From Strigomonas culicis (lineage: Eukaryota; Euglenozoa; Kinetoplastea; Trypanosomatida; Trypanosomatidae): a stretch of 24,266 nt of DNA. Location of the stretch: assembly GCA_000482145.1 (NCBI GenBank), contig AUXH01000280.1, forward strand, positions 1-24,266, given 5' to 3'. A program made the position numbers and the translations under genes. The stretch's first letter is position 1. Each line of letters starts with the position of its first letter. Positions 1-12,000 of this stretch are shown here, one piece after another. The notes under the pieces were generated by a model. The model ran no database searches and was not told the DNA's origin. It worked only from the letters and a program-made list of their open reading frames with translations.

Positions 1-3000
1 TTCCATTCATCAGCAAATTCAATGAACAAGACGCCATCCTGTGCAGAGTTGTAGGTGCTCTCAAAACTCAGAGGGTTACTTTCCAACTCCTTCCAACTGG
101 TCTTCACAAAAGTGCTCGCACTTCGACCCTGCACCTCCGCGAGAAGATCCGCAAGCAGCCTTGCAAATGTCTGCTTCCCTGTACCGGGATTGCCGAGGAG
201 GCAGCAGTGGTAATGTTGTGACGGATTCGCCCCTTGCGTCCACGTCTGATACAAAGAAAGCACCTCGCGCTTCGCAGTGGAAAGGCCGACCATACGCATG
301 ATCTGATCCATGGCAAGAGACTCGTGGCCCCCCTCGGCACTCCAGGCACGCCACGCCTCCTCCGCAGACAGCGCGCTCTGTCCATTGGGCGGAGAGGGGG
401 GAGCCGGCGCGGCGGCGGTGGCGGCAGCCTCCTCCGCAAACAGGCACTCAGATGAACACCCCCGCTCCTCGTCGGCCAGCAAGGCGTCAATGTACGGAAT
501 GCCCTTGCACTGGAGCAGGCACACACGAACGGAAAAATCATCCTCCGGAGCGTAGTGGGCGACAAGGCGCGCGAGGGCAAGCCAAGTCAGGTAATTCACC
601 GACGTCTTGCTCTCCCAGTGCCTCACCACATAGGCGCGAAAGGCGTCCACGGCATCCGTAATGAAATGCGCTTGACACGGGAGGGACGACATGAGCGCCT
701 CGAGCAGTGGCACCTCTTCCCACGTGCTGAGAGGCGGTTCCTGTATAGCCTCCAACCCTGCATCAATCTTCTCACAATCCTCGGGGCATCGAAGGAGCTC
801 CTCCAAGCTCTGAAGAGCAGTACGTAAGTTCTCGTCGGACAAGGACTCGTATATATGGCCCGAAGTCGGGGGACACCTAGCCTCGGTGCTTCTCATTACT
901 GCGGCCAAAACCTCTCCGTCCGTCTGCATAAAGTCTACATGAGATAGCTTTCTCATAAAAGACTCATAAGCATCAGAGACAATCCTTATGTACGTCTGCA
1001 AGTTGTCACTCTGCATCATGGATTGCTGAAGCGACAGTACCACCCAGTAGGGGCACATGGTCGTAGACGATGATGTTGATTCCCTCATCAATGTTTCAAC
1101 CATCAATGTTGCCTTTTCCAGTGTTTTTAGAATTGCCTGCGCCGCAACCCACTCTTCTGGTGGAACGAGTTCATCATGATCCTCCGCCAATTGTGTCATC
1201 ACTCTACTCAACTCATCATAGACGATGGGGGGATCCATCGCCGCTGTAAGAGCATCGCCAGCACCGCGACGCATCGTATGTATCTGTGTGATGATATCAT
1301 TTACACGCTGCACCATTTCAGTGAGCTCTGCTGGACTCCCAATGGCTCGCCAATCTTGAATAACTCCTTCCAGCATCGTCAGCGCGCTTGATGTCAAGGT
1401 GTCAGGTGCATCACACAACTCTTCCATTCTCCGCAGAAGCTCCTCAACTTCTCGTGGAAGCAAGACGCCTCCGCTTAACTGTCTGTTGAAAAACTGGATG
1501 CATCGCCTTCCATTTCCCCTTCGCATCGGTGAACTACGCGTCATTACTTTAGCGGAAGAATGTGCATCATCTGGGTGAACAAACACGCGGTCACTATTCC
1601 AGGTCGTTCTTTTAGGAGCACGCGACAAGCGCATCTCAAAGAGCTGCAACCGTAGAGACACGTAGTGACACCCTAGCAAATCCAGGGAGTTGTCACTGCT
1701 GATTCGTGCCGATTCCCTTGCCAGTGTCTTGACTGCATTCAGGAAGTGGGGTACACGATCTTCATTCCAGTACGATTGTCTCACGATTGTGTAGAGCCGC
1801 GTCGTCGGTTTTTGTGTTATAGTAATTTCTCTCTCGACAATCCATCTCTCCAGCTGCTCGGCAGATCCCGAGTCGAGGAGCTCCGTGAGACGGCGCTTCA
1901 ACTCGGGTGGCATATCTGTCTTTACGGTCACATCTCTATCCGCAAAAAGGTATGCCTTCTGCTCCTGCTGCGATCTACAGTATGCCTGCAGGGGCAGGAG
2001 CTCCTTCACAGGTAGAAGATGAATCCAATGCAACTGCTCTTCTGTAAAGCCGGACAGCTCACAGCACAGCGAGGGACCCGTGCGATGACGCTCAAGCAGA
2101 GTGGAGAGGGTCTCATCGCTTAACTCATCCTGGATACCGCGTCCAAGTATCTGTGCCACAAGCTCCTGTAGCGCTACCAGTTGAGAGAAGGACAGAGAGT
2201 GCAGTACACTGTGTATGGAGTTCATGGTGTCTCTGGATGCGTCGCGTGTGTCCAACGCGATTACCACGTCACACAAGGAAGTGTCAACTTTGTGAAAGAA
2301 GCTCAGCACAAAAGAGAAGATGCGTCCCCATTCACCTTTGTTATTCTCATCAACTCTGCCTTGCCTGTCAACGAAGCTGTCAGCCAGACATGCAGTGTGT
2401 ATCGTCGCGTTGCAACCGAGAAAGCTCCTCACACTATCGTACGTTCTGAACGGAATGCAGAAAGTGTCAACATCCTCACAAAGACCGGTGACTTTGTCCA
2501 ATTGGTTTGCATTGGTTTGTCTCGAGTAAAACGTTGGTTGTGTATTAAGTGGTTCCAACTTGCGGAGGAGAAACCGTACGGTGTCTACTAGCAGTCCGTT
2601 CTTCACACCTTGCTCCGTAAGCGAGGATACAACATCGCAGACCTTGAGATTTGCAAGGGTGCACCCCTCCACGCGAGGGCTGCCCGGCCATACGTCCTGG
2701 ATCAGTTGAAGCGCCGTGCACACATAGTTCCACTTTTCTCGCTCCGCGGCGCTTGCATGTTCTGCAAGAAAGCCCGCAATGCTCAAATTTGAAATATCAG
2801 AAATAGGACGCACAAGACACCCTTGACAAGTGGCGGCCGTGATTCGCGCGTAGAAGTTGCATAGCAGCGGAACTGTGCAGGCCTTGTCCAGTAAAAAGTC
2901 ATACTGGGGATCTGAAAGGGTGTGCGTGTGGTATGATGGGTTCGGCCAATGCTCTCTGAGGAACCTCGTTGCTTGGAATCCATCCTTCCGCGATGCGTCC

Positions 3001-6000
3001 TTCTTGTTCGGGAGGGGGGAGAAAGCAATCAGTACAGACTCCATCCACGTAGCTGAAAAAGCAGAGTTGGTTCCATTCGCTTGCAGTTTGCTATGCAGTT
3101 CTTGCACGGTACTTTTCGGTGTGTGGTATCTACGCAGCCACCCCACGAAGAGAGAAGTCCAGCCTTCATCTGCAAGTAAAGCACTCATTTCATCTTGGAA
3201 AGTTTCATCTTCAAAGAAACACACAACAGCATCGAAATGAGACTGTAGTCCCACTGCAATCGCCTCCAGAAGATACAAGCGCACCGCTTCCGAGGCAACA
3301 TTGTACATCCCCTTCCTTTCTGGATCCTGTCCTTGAAGGTCGAGAAGACACCGAAGCTCAGCAATCAGAGTGCCCATGTTCCTATGCTCTGCAGGGTAGA
3401 TCAACTGGAGAGTGCGCGTCGCCAGAACCAGAAAGGCCATGCGAAAGCTCCATCCCGTCTGTTGCCCTTCACTTCTTTGCATACTCACAAAAAGATCTTC
3501 GTTATTCCCATCACACACCTCGGCGTTCAGCTCATCAGATACATTTGCACATACCCACGAAGAAAATGGCGGCAGCGCATTCACTTTTTCTCCACTTGGG
3601 CGAAACGGATCGACAAAGGGCGCATCGCACGTCACACAAATGAGAGTGTCGAGGCTGTGAGGCGACGCTGCTTCTATTCGATTCCCCATGTGTAACGTTG
3701 CGTAGCCACATTGAGAAAGCACATGCGCAGCTGCAAATGCGTAGCGACGGCAATACATCATGGGACAGTCTTGAGGACCGTTGAGGAACTCCCAGTACGC
3801 TTCTAAAAAGGTATCCCCACTTCCATCATACCCTGTGATCATGCGGAGATGAGACGTCACTGCTGATGTAAAAACAGCTTCCTTCTGCAGATCGTCTCCA
3901 TAAATAACTACAGCAGTGAAGGCAATGTCGCACATCAGATCCACCTTTTCCAGTGCGGTCAGTGTGTCGTCGGGGTCTTTGCCGTCTTCAGCCTCGCTAC
4001 CTAGGTAGGCGTTTAGCTGCACGGAGCTCAGCGCGCGCATCCAACGACGCAGACGGCCATAGTCAAGACGATCCAGAGAAAGGGATTCGTACGCGAGAAG
4101 GACAATGTCGTTGCCACTTGGAAGTAAATTAGCAGTAGCTTCGTCCCAGACACTCATGTTCACGTTCCCCAGATCTCGAAGTGTCACTAGACAGGTCCAG
4201 GACTGAATGAAATTCTCCAGCCGGGCAGGATCACGCACAAACGAATGAACCCACAAGAAGAGTGTATCATCCGACAGCTTCACTGTTGTAGCACTAGCTT
4301 GACGTTTGAATGCAGCAACAATTTCATCCACTACGCGCTTCTCCGTCCGAGGGAAGCTGTACACCATCATGTTTTGCAGATATACGGCCGCAAACCGAGA
4401 AGATGACCTGCCGCAGTAGCACCTGCGAAAGAGCTCCATCATTGGATGAGACACGCTACTCAGGATGGTATCAACTGTTTCATCCTTCGCCTCATCGCAG
4501 CCCTTGGTGAAGCGTGAAGCTTTGTCAAATCTGTCCGGTCCAACGCGCTCTACCACAGACTCCAGTAACGCTTTGACTGCATTCATGTATGGCATCTCAG
4601 GGCGAGGAGGAATGAGAACAGTTACGGGCTGGATGGGTTTCCGCACATCGTCCACACCGACATTCACTAACTCCAGACCGGTACAAAGGACTGATATGGC
4701 TTCATCGTCCATCTCAGCCTGTGCTGTATCGCAGCTCACAAAGTCCAGTAGTATCACACAGTACTTCTGAATAAAATGATCAAAAATGTGTCCCACAGAC
4801 TGATTCACGATATCGGCGATGGAGCCGTCCAAAGCACCGACAGCCCGCTGTACGACAGCACCTTGAATATCCTCTACAAGCTTCATGAACGGCTCCGCAA
4901 CTCCCTCATTCACACTTGATGTGATTCTCTCAAAACGCTCCAGAAGCCGCTGCAGCAACGCTTTGCCATATACTTCGGTATCTAAAAGACAAGACAGCTC
5001 CTCCTCGCAGAACGACTTCTCCACGTAGCCTGTGGATGAAGCCACTGTCTTTTTCCTGAGCATTCCTGCAAGCTTCTTGAGAGAGAGCGGCAGGCGTCTT
5101 TGGAGGGCCACAGACATCTCCTCTGGAGAGGTGGTGGTAGTGTACGCATACCTCACCCACGCCAAGGTCTCCGGTGTTTGGTGCAGGTCATCGAAAAACT
5201 GCTGATCCCATGGTGAAGTGAACGTCACATCGTACGGGTGATGAATGACAAGTTCAGACGATGCAACTTGCACAACAAGGGTGATGGGGTTCCGACAATC
5301 TCCGACTTCTTTGAATTTAGCATCAATCACGCTACGTACATAGTTGATCTGCGTCACTGGTGTTCGCTGCGTATCAATCAGGACAACAGTGGGCTGTTTT
5401 CCATCCCAGTGCTCATTCAAGGCGCGATGAAGATCAGACTCACACATGAACTCTGCTAGGTGCACCACACGGATGTGTGCCATCTGTGGGAGCCTACCCG
5501 CACGCGTGAAGAAGAGCTTTCGCTTTCCTTCCACGGAATCAAATCTGGGACTATCAAACGCCGGTGATAGGGACAGCAAATCCCCTATCAGCGGTGCCGA
5601 GGAGACGGTCTCCCACTGACTTAAAAGCACCTCCGGTACCGCCACAGCAAACAGCCTGTGGAAGACATCACGTTGCAGTGCCTTACCTACAGCCAGTTGT
5701 GTCCAGTGGACATCGTCCTCTTCCAGGGAGCACATCTTCTCTTTCATTTCTGCAACGGAAAGGTTGAGATTTGCCGCGAGTCCTTCGTTAGTCATCAAAC
5801 TGGAAAGATTACTTTTAAACGGCTCGTCATCGCGTAATTTCAAGTGAATCTCCTCAGCAATAGTCTCTACATCGGTCCACTGGCGATACACGTGAGTTAG
5901 AAAAGTGGCCACAGCGTTCTCTTCGTCCGAGATGCCAAAAAAAGCGCAGCGGTCAACGCAGTTGAAGAGAGCCTCTACGCTCCTCTGCACGAGCACCGTC

Positions 6001-9000
6001 ACTGTACGCAGAATCCTGTGTAAAGTGGTATCACCCGATATAGTGTGCTGAAGCATATCGGCGGGGGTGATGTAGTACTTCTCGAAGCGGTCGAGGAAGG
6101 GCGCCGGCAGCTGTGCTAGCTGCTCCAGTGTCACGTGCACCACCGTATGGAAGGTGGGACGCACTCGGATGAGACGTGTGGCGGAGCCGACCGCCACCTC
6201 CGTGCGATATTCCTTTCCTTCATTACCAACGGTCACCGTGAAGTGCTTGTTAAACAGATTGTACAAACTCTCATGGATCAAATCGCTGTTAGAAAGCAGT
6301 ACCGGGTACCCGGTGTGCCGCGCGTGAAAACAGACAGCACCGGTTACTTCAGCCTCTTGATTGAAGTTGTCACTCGAGAAGGAGCTGAGCTTGAGCCCGT
6401 GTGTGGTTGGCGGCAAGATGCGCAGAATCTCGCGATAAACAGTGTCATTTGTTGTCGGATCCACGACGAGAAAATAGCGTCGCTCTGACATATCCTTTTC
6501 AGATGAAGATGCGCCGAATGATTCCGTGAAGAGCTTCACGGAGTTCTCCAGGCTCTCAGACGTACGTAGAGGGATCTTCAGATGATCAAGAAAGAAGTTC
6601 ACCACGAGCAGTGTCTCTGACCTAGGCAGGCCGTTGAAGTTGGTTTCGAGGGCGTTGTAAATCGTATCATCGGTGATCGTGTGTGGCCGCTGCGCAAGAG
6701 CACCGCGGCCGATGCACTTCACACAGGAGATGAAGTCTCGCTGGCCAAAAAAGCCATTGAACTGAGGTGGTGGCGGCAGCAACGAGTCGCTCGGTAATGG
6801 TTGAACACCCTTCATTGCCGCACTAAAGGCTCGGCATAATCGGTTCAGTAATCCATCTCCTCCACTACCATCTACAACAACGTCGCAGTTAAGCCCCCCT
6901 CCATTCAAAGAGCATTGGATCGTTGCGAGCTCCTCTTCGCTGCAGAGACACACTTTCGCAATTCTCAGCAGCTCGTCCACGCTGGGGCGCTCGCGCGAGA
7001 CGACGGCGCAGCGGTTGCTCTTGGCGGCGTCCAAGACGTGATTAGAGATAGCAATGAACCCCACTCCGGTTGCATGCATCCGCGGCCTTTCCAAGTAGTA
7101 ATGCAGTATCTTCAGTCCTTCTCGCTTCTCCTCCGGCAGCCCAGCCTCATCCATGAACACAAACCACCGAGTGGATGAGTTGCTTTCGCGATTCCTTTTC
7201 TGCCTCCTGATCGCGCACTCATACACAGAGCGAATCTGAGAACTCGTGCTATGACGGCTGCATTGGTATCGGCACACCTTAAGGCCAGGAAGATTCCGGT
7301 AAAAGGAAGAGGAAGAGGAGACACCTCTTGTATTATCGAGAAGTATGGTAATCGCCAGTGTTTTGGATGTTCCTGGTGGTCCAATGATAAGTATAGGCTG
7401 AACAGCCAAGAGACAAATAAGACTAACGTAGATGTTTTCAAGTAAACCTTGTGTTTTCGCAATTCTGCGTTGCACAGTCGTCTCGTCTCCTAGTGCCTGT
7501 ACTACCCTAGCTATCAATGGCTCAATATCCTCGTTGGTACGGTTCTTGAATTCACGTGCAAAATGCTCTCTAAATGACAGTTTCTTGGCGTGCAACTGAC
7601 CCAGCCGTAGAAAGTAAGTGACAGCGATGGAGAGAAGAAGGGGTGTCTTCCAGTCATGAGAATCCTCCGCATAGCCGACGAGAACTCGGTGACGATCTCC
7701 AGAAAGATGCCGATAGAAGTCCAACACCTCAAAGCACCGAATGATATCTCGCAACGACAACGCTGATGCTGCGTAGTTCTCTATTGATGCCCTCTGCAAC
7801 TCGTTACAATCGCGCGCAATTGATTGCATATGCATTGCAGCCATCTGTCTCACGAGTTGATGGGCTACATCAATGTAATCGGTTACAGTTTCAATCGCTT
7901 CTGGGGGAATCCCCTTCACCCGCTCTGCGCGCTGCATTATAAATTCACGCTCCTGTCGTGGGGCGAGCGAGCCGTAGCTCCAAGCAACACTCTGCAGCGA
8001 AGGTGGAAGCGGCTGCACGTTGTAATGTCCGGAGAGCCACTCTTCACCTTGTTCCTCTTTTCGGCCGAGTTGACGAGATAACTTCCTTCGGTAAGGATTG
8101 ACAGCAGCGATGGGGACCACATTGGGTGGAAGCGGGACGCCGTTGAGGCAGCGATTCACCATTATCTCCTTCATGAGCCCCATGAACGGAGTGGTGTTCA
8201 TCTCATCGAAGAACAGGCACAACTTGAGCTTCGAATGGCCCGGAGAGTTCAGGACCCTGCCAGCACGCAAAACTGATTCCGCGCGTTCCGCAACGGTGCG
8301 CACCTCCGTTTCAATTTCCTGCACCGTCATCGCGGCGTGCACGTTCACGACGTGAAACAGCGCCTTGAGTGTCGCGCTCCCCTCTGTGGACTGTGACAGA
8401 TAGGCGTCAAGGATATGAGAGAGAAACCTCGCTGTTGTATCTTTATCCTCCAAGTCACTGAGCGCATTGAGCTTCAAGTCAGGAAGGGCAGAAAGCGACG
8501 GATTCTTGATAAGCTCATTGCGGATTACACCATCCCAGTCGTAGAAATCATACATCAGCCGCTCAAGCATCACGCTATTGTCTATTCCCTCCAAAGTGAT
8601 ACTGTTCTTGCCGGTTGTCTCCGAGTAAAGGGCATGTAGAGCACCATTCTTATCTCCACACTGACACACGCGCCAGATTATGGAGTCGGTGGCGCAAAAA
8701 TGCCGGTTTTTTAGCTTAAAGCACTCCTCCAAAAGAGCGGTCTTGCTCACCCCGGTCTCTCCAATCAACACGCATGGGACCCCACACTCAATTTGTTCAT
8801 TGACACGAATCATTTTGAACGCAAAATCTCTTGTCCAGATAAAGCCGTCATCGGGAAGGGTGCCAATTGAAAAGTCGAATTCTTTCCCGGTGGAGTCGCT
8901 TTGAACTGTTGCATTACATAGTGGGACGTCCAATGCGTGTGCAACATACGATTGTAAAACGTCACCACGTTGAAGATCGGCAGGTGGAGGCAGATACATG

Positions 9001-12000
9001 CCTGTACCTTCAAATCTTTTTTGGGTATCCTCCCACCGTGCCTTGTCATCCACTGAGTCTACAGGAAGTATGCTCCATCGACAGTTCTCAGAAGCACAGG
9101 TCCCATCCGTTTTTTTCTCGCGCCAGTAGATCATCTCCTCACGAGAATTGTCCATCTTCTCCACACCATCAGGCACCGTCACTGCAAGTTTGGCCTGGCT
9201 CAGCATTGTGCGCATCGTCATGCTTCCGTGAGATTGATGGGTTTCATTGAGATTAAACTGATCTGAACCCTTGAGTAGAATATGGCGTCGTTGCATGTAC
9301 TGTAGCCAGAAGTTGCGCTGAAGCTGTGTAGTACACCCCGCTTCGGATACGCGGCTCTCGATAACACTACGACACTCCTCCAGAGACATGTCACGGTACT
9401 GGGTCTCGATGAAGTAAGAGACAAACAGATGCCCAGCAGCCAATTGAAACAAGCGGTGTATGGCACTATCACTGACTGACTGCATAACATGGACATGTGA
9501 CTTCTTGAAGGGCGCCAACCCTTCCTTTACAATCCTCTCATAGTGTGACTGAAGTTCTACACCTAAAAAAACGATCGATTGATTGGGTGTTAGGGAAGAA
9601 GCTTTCAGAGTCAACGGTGTACCACCACTTTCTCCGTCAGAGAACACAACAATCCACTGGAGTTTTTTGCTTTCGCTGGGAAACAAAGATGAAGTATCGC
9701 AAATCGCACTCCACATCCTGGTGCCAACACCGACAACCACATTATCCAACTCAGCACAAAGAGTAGCTTTCCATTCGCCCGTGGCGGGACCTAGTTGGCC
9801 GAGAACTCGATAAGAGCGATTAAAGACTGCAAGTCCAACGTCATCCAAGTTGCTTAAGTTGCGCTCTAAGAACTCCCTGATGGCATGCTTAGCAGATTCA
9901 AGTTTTTGGCTTTTCCTCATGGAAGTAGAAATATCAAGGAGAATAAACACGCTTGTGGACTCTCTCCTGCACAGAGTGTCGATTGTGCCTTCATCGTAAG
10001 CCTTAAGGTATCGGCCTAGAGGGAGGAGATCATCTCCAATATGTGTAGGTATCTTATTTGCACAAATGTCTTGACACGCCGCCATCACAAGAGGGAACAT
10101 CGTTTCTGGATCTGATACGTCTCGCATTCCATCATCTGAGAGAAATATGGAGTCTGGAAGCTCAATAGATACGTGACGCAGATGATTCTCCTGCAGCAGC
10201 ACAAAACTGCCCGTCTCCGGGACGCAGACACGATGGCACACAAGAAGATCAAAGAGAAACGTATTAACATCCTCCAGCCAGCGCAGTCCTCTTTCTCTGT
10301 TGACCTCGGTGAAGAGCCCTATGCTAATCTCGATGCCTATGAAGAGGTCCTCCGTCGGTGCAGCTTCGACTACAGAGCGAACCGCCTCGAGCGCTGCCTC
10401 TCTCGTGAAACCTTCGTGGATCACGAAGCAACAGCGACGATGGGATTTTGGTAGCTTTGCGGCGTCCTGCTTTACCTGGAAGGACTTCCCGCATCCCGGT
10501 GGGCCCACATAGCACTTCCAGTTGCGTGATCCGCTTTCTGAGCCGCTTCCCCGCAGACCCCAGCAATCGAGCACCTGCCTCAGCGTGGGTACCGACTCGC
10601 CACGTCTTGTGGTCGGCTTGGGCAGCAGTGATGGGATAGTGGTGGCCTCCGCCGTCTCGATCACATCAACATTTCGCAACCCGGTGTGGGATTGATCATG
10701 AAGTAGCGCGGAAAGGTGCAGAATCGACTTGTATGGTAGACGGTCAACGTGGACAAGCGTGAAGTGGTATTCTTCGTGCACGGTCGCCCGGCGGATGAAC
10801 TGCTCGACCGCCCAGTCTGAAGTGGCTGTGTCGCACCACAAGAGCTCGAACGGCAACGGCGCCCGCTTATCATAGATACGTGCCAAGGTCGCCAAGACGC
10901 TAGAGTGAGACGTGCATTTGAACTGTCGTCCGCCGTGTGTGTCCGCGGACACGGGTGTGCACCTCCACAGTCCACCAGGAGAAAGACTCTCTAGAACGTC
11001 TTTTAGTGTATCCGTCCACGACGTCTTATTGTTGAGATGCGGAGCCGCTGTCAATGTGATATCACGTAAGTTCGGATACACCAGACTTGAGAAGATCTCC
11101 ATGCTCTCCTGCAGACGAGACAGCATGTACAACGCTTCTGGGACAAAGTAGTGAGAGAGCGCAGGACTACCGTCCATCTCACGCCTGAGGTGTGCTTTGC
11201 AGTCGTTGAGGGAGACCTCCAGCACATCAAGCTCAGCATAATCCATGAAGGTGTCAGTGTACGCACTAGATGCTGCATTGCTTAAACCCCCCATGCACCT
11301 AATGTGGATTTTGGTTGTAATAAAACGACCATCACCCAAAGCGCGTAGCTCTTGGAGAGTAGGCACCGCTGATATGATTCGCGTTAGATGGTCAACACAC
11401 TTTTTCGCTTCCTTTGCTACTTCATCTTCGCCTTTCGATGAGAGAAATCGGGCCCATTGGATGAAAGTGCTCAAGTCATCACTGCCGATTTCTTTCACAG
11501 TCTGCAGCTTGTGATCCTTTTGACGAGTGTCAGGTTCCTCATAGAAGAGTCGTGCGGCACCTGAGGGCAGAGACACCTCCACGATAGCCCCATTGCTGAG
11601 GCATTCGCACTGCTTTTGCGCGTGATCCAAGTCCCCTGCACCATAACTGAAAAACTCATCGATCTCAGGCACTCTCTGGTCTGTCGCAAGAAGAGAATGG
11701 ATGCATTGCTCTGTTTTCGTGCGTGTCTCGCAACTCTTGCGAACCTGCTCATTCTGCAGCATCACCTGCACAAGTTCTCGCAGTGTCTTCTGCGTTCGAC
11801 ACCCGAGAAGCATGGCAATGTAAAAGCCAAAATTCTGGAACTCCTCCAAAAGTACTTGGTTTTCATCTCGCAGGTGGTAATGCAAATCGCTCACTACCGT
11901 GTTGAACTCTTCCGTGTATCCGGCTCCGGAGGGATCCACATACGCTGGATGCTCTTCGAAAAACGACCACAACCGTTTACATTCGGATAAAGACGAGAGA

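Noticed and set aside
2181..2591. 136-codon plus-strand open frame
   Set aside because: It lies antisense inside the giant gene, has no recognisable product, and is expected as a shadow of the long coding frame.
3620..3640. RING finger at the CVTC motif in the giant protein
   Set aside because: The following 60 residues lack the remaining Cys/His ligands in RING order.
6135..6488. 117-codon plus-strand open frame
   Set aside because: Antisense to the conserved part of the RNF213-like gene after AAA4; no protein-like signature of its own.
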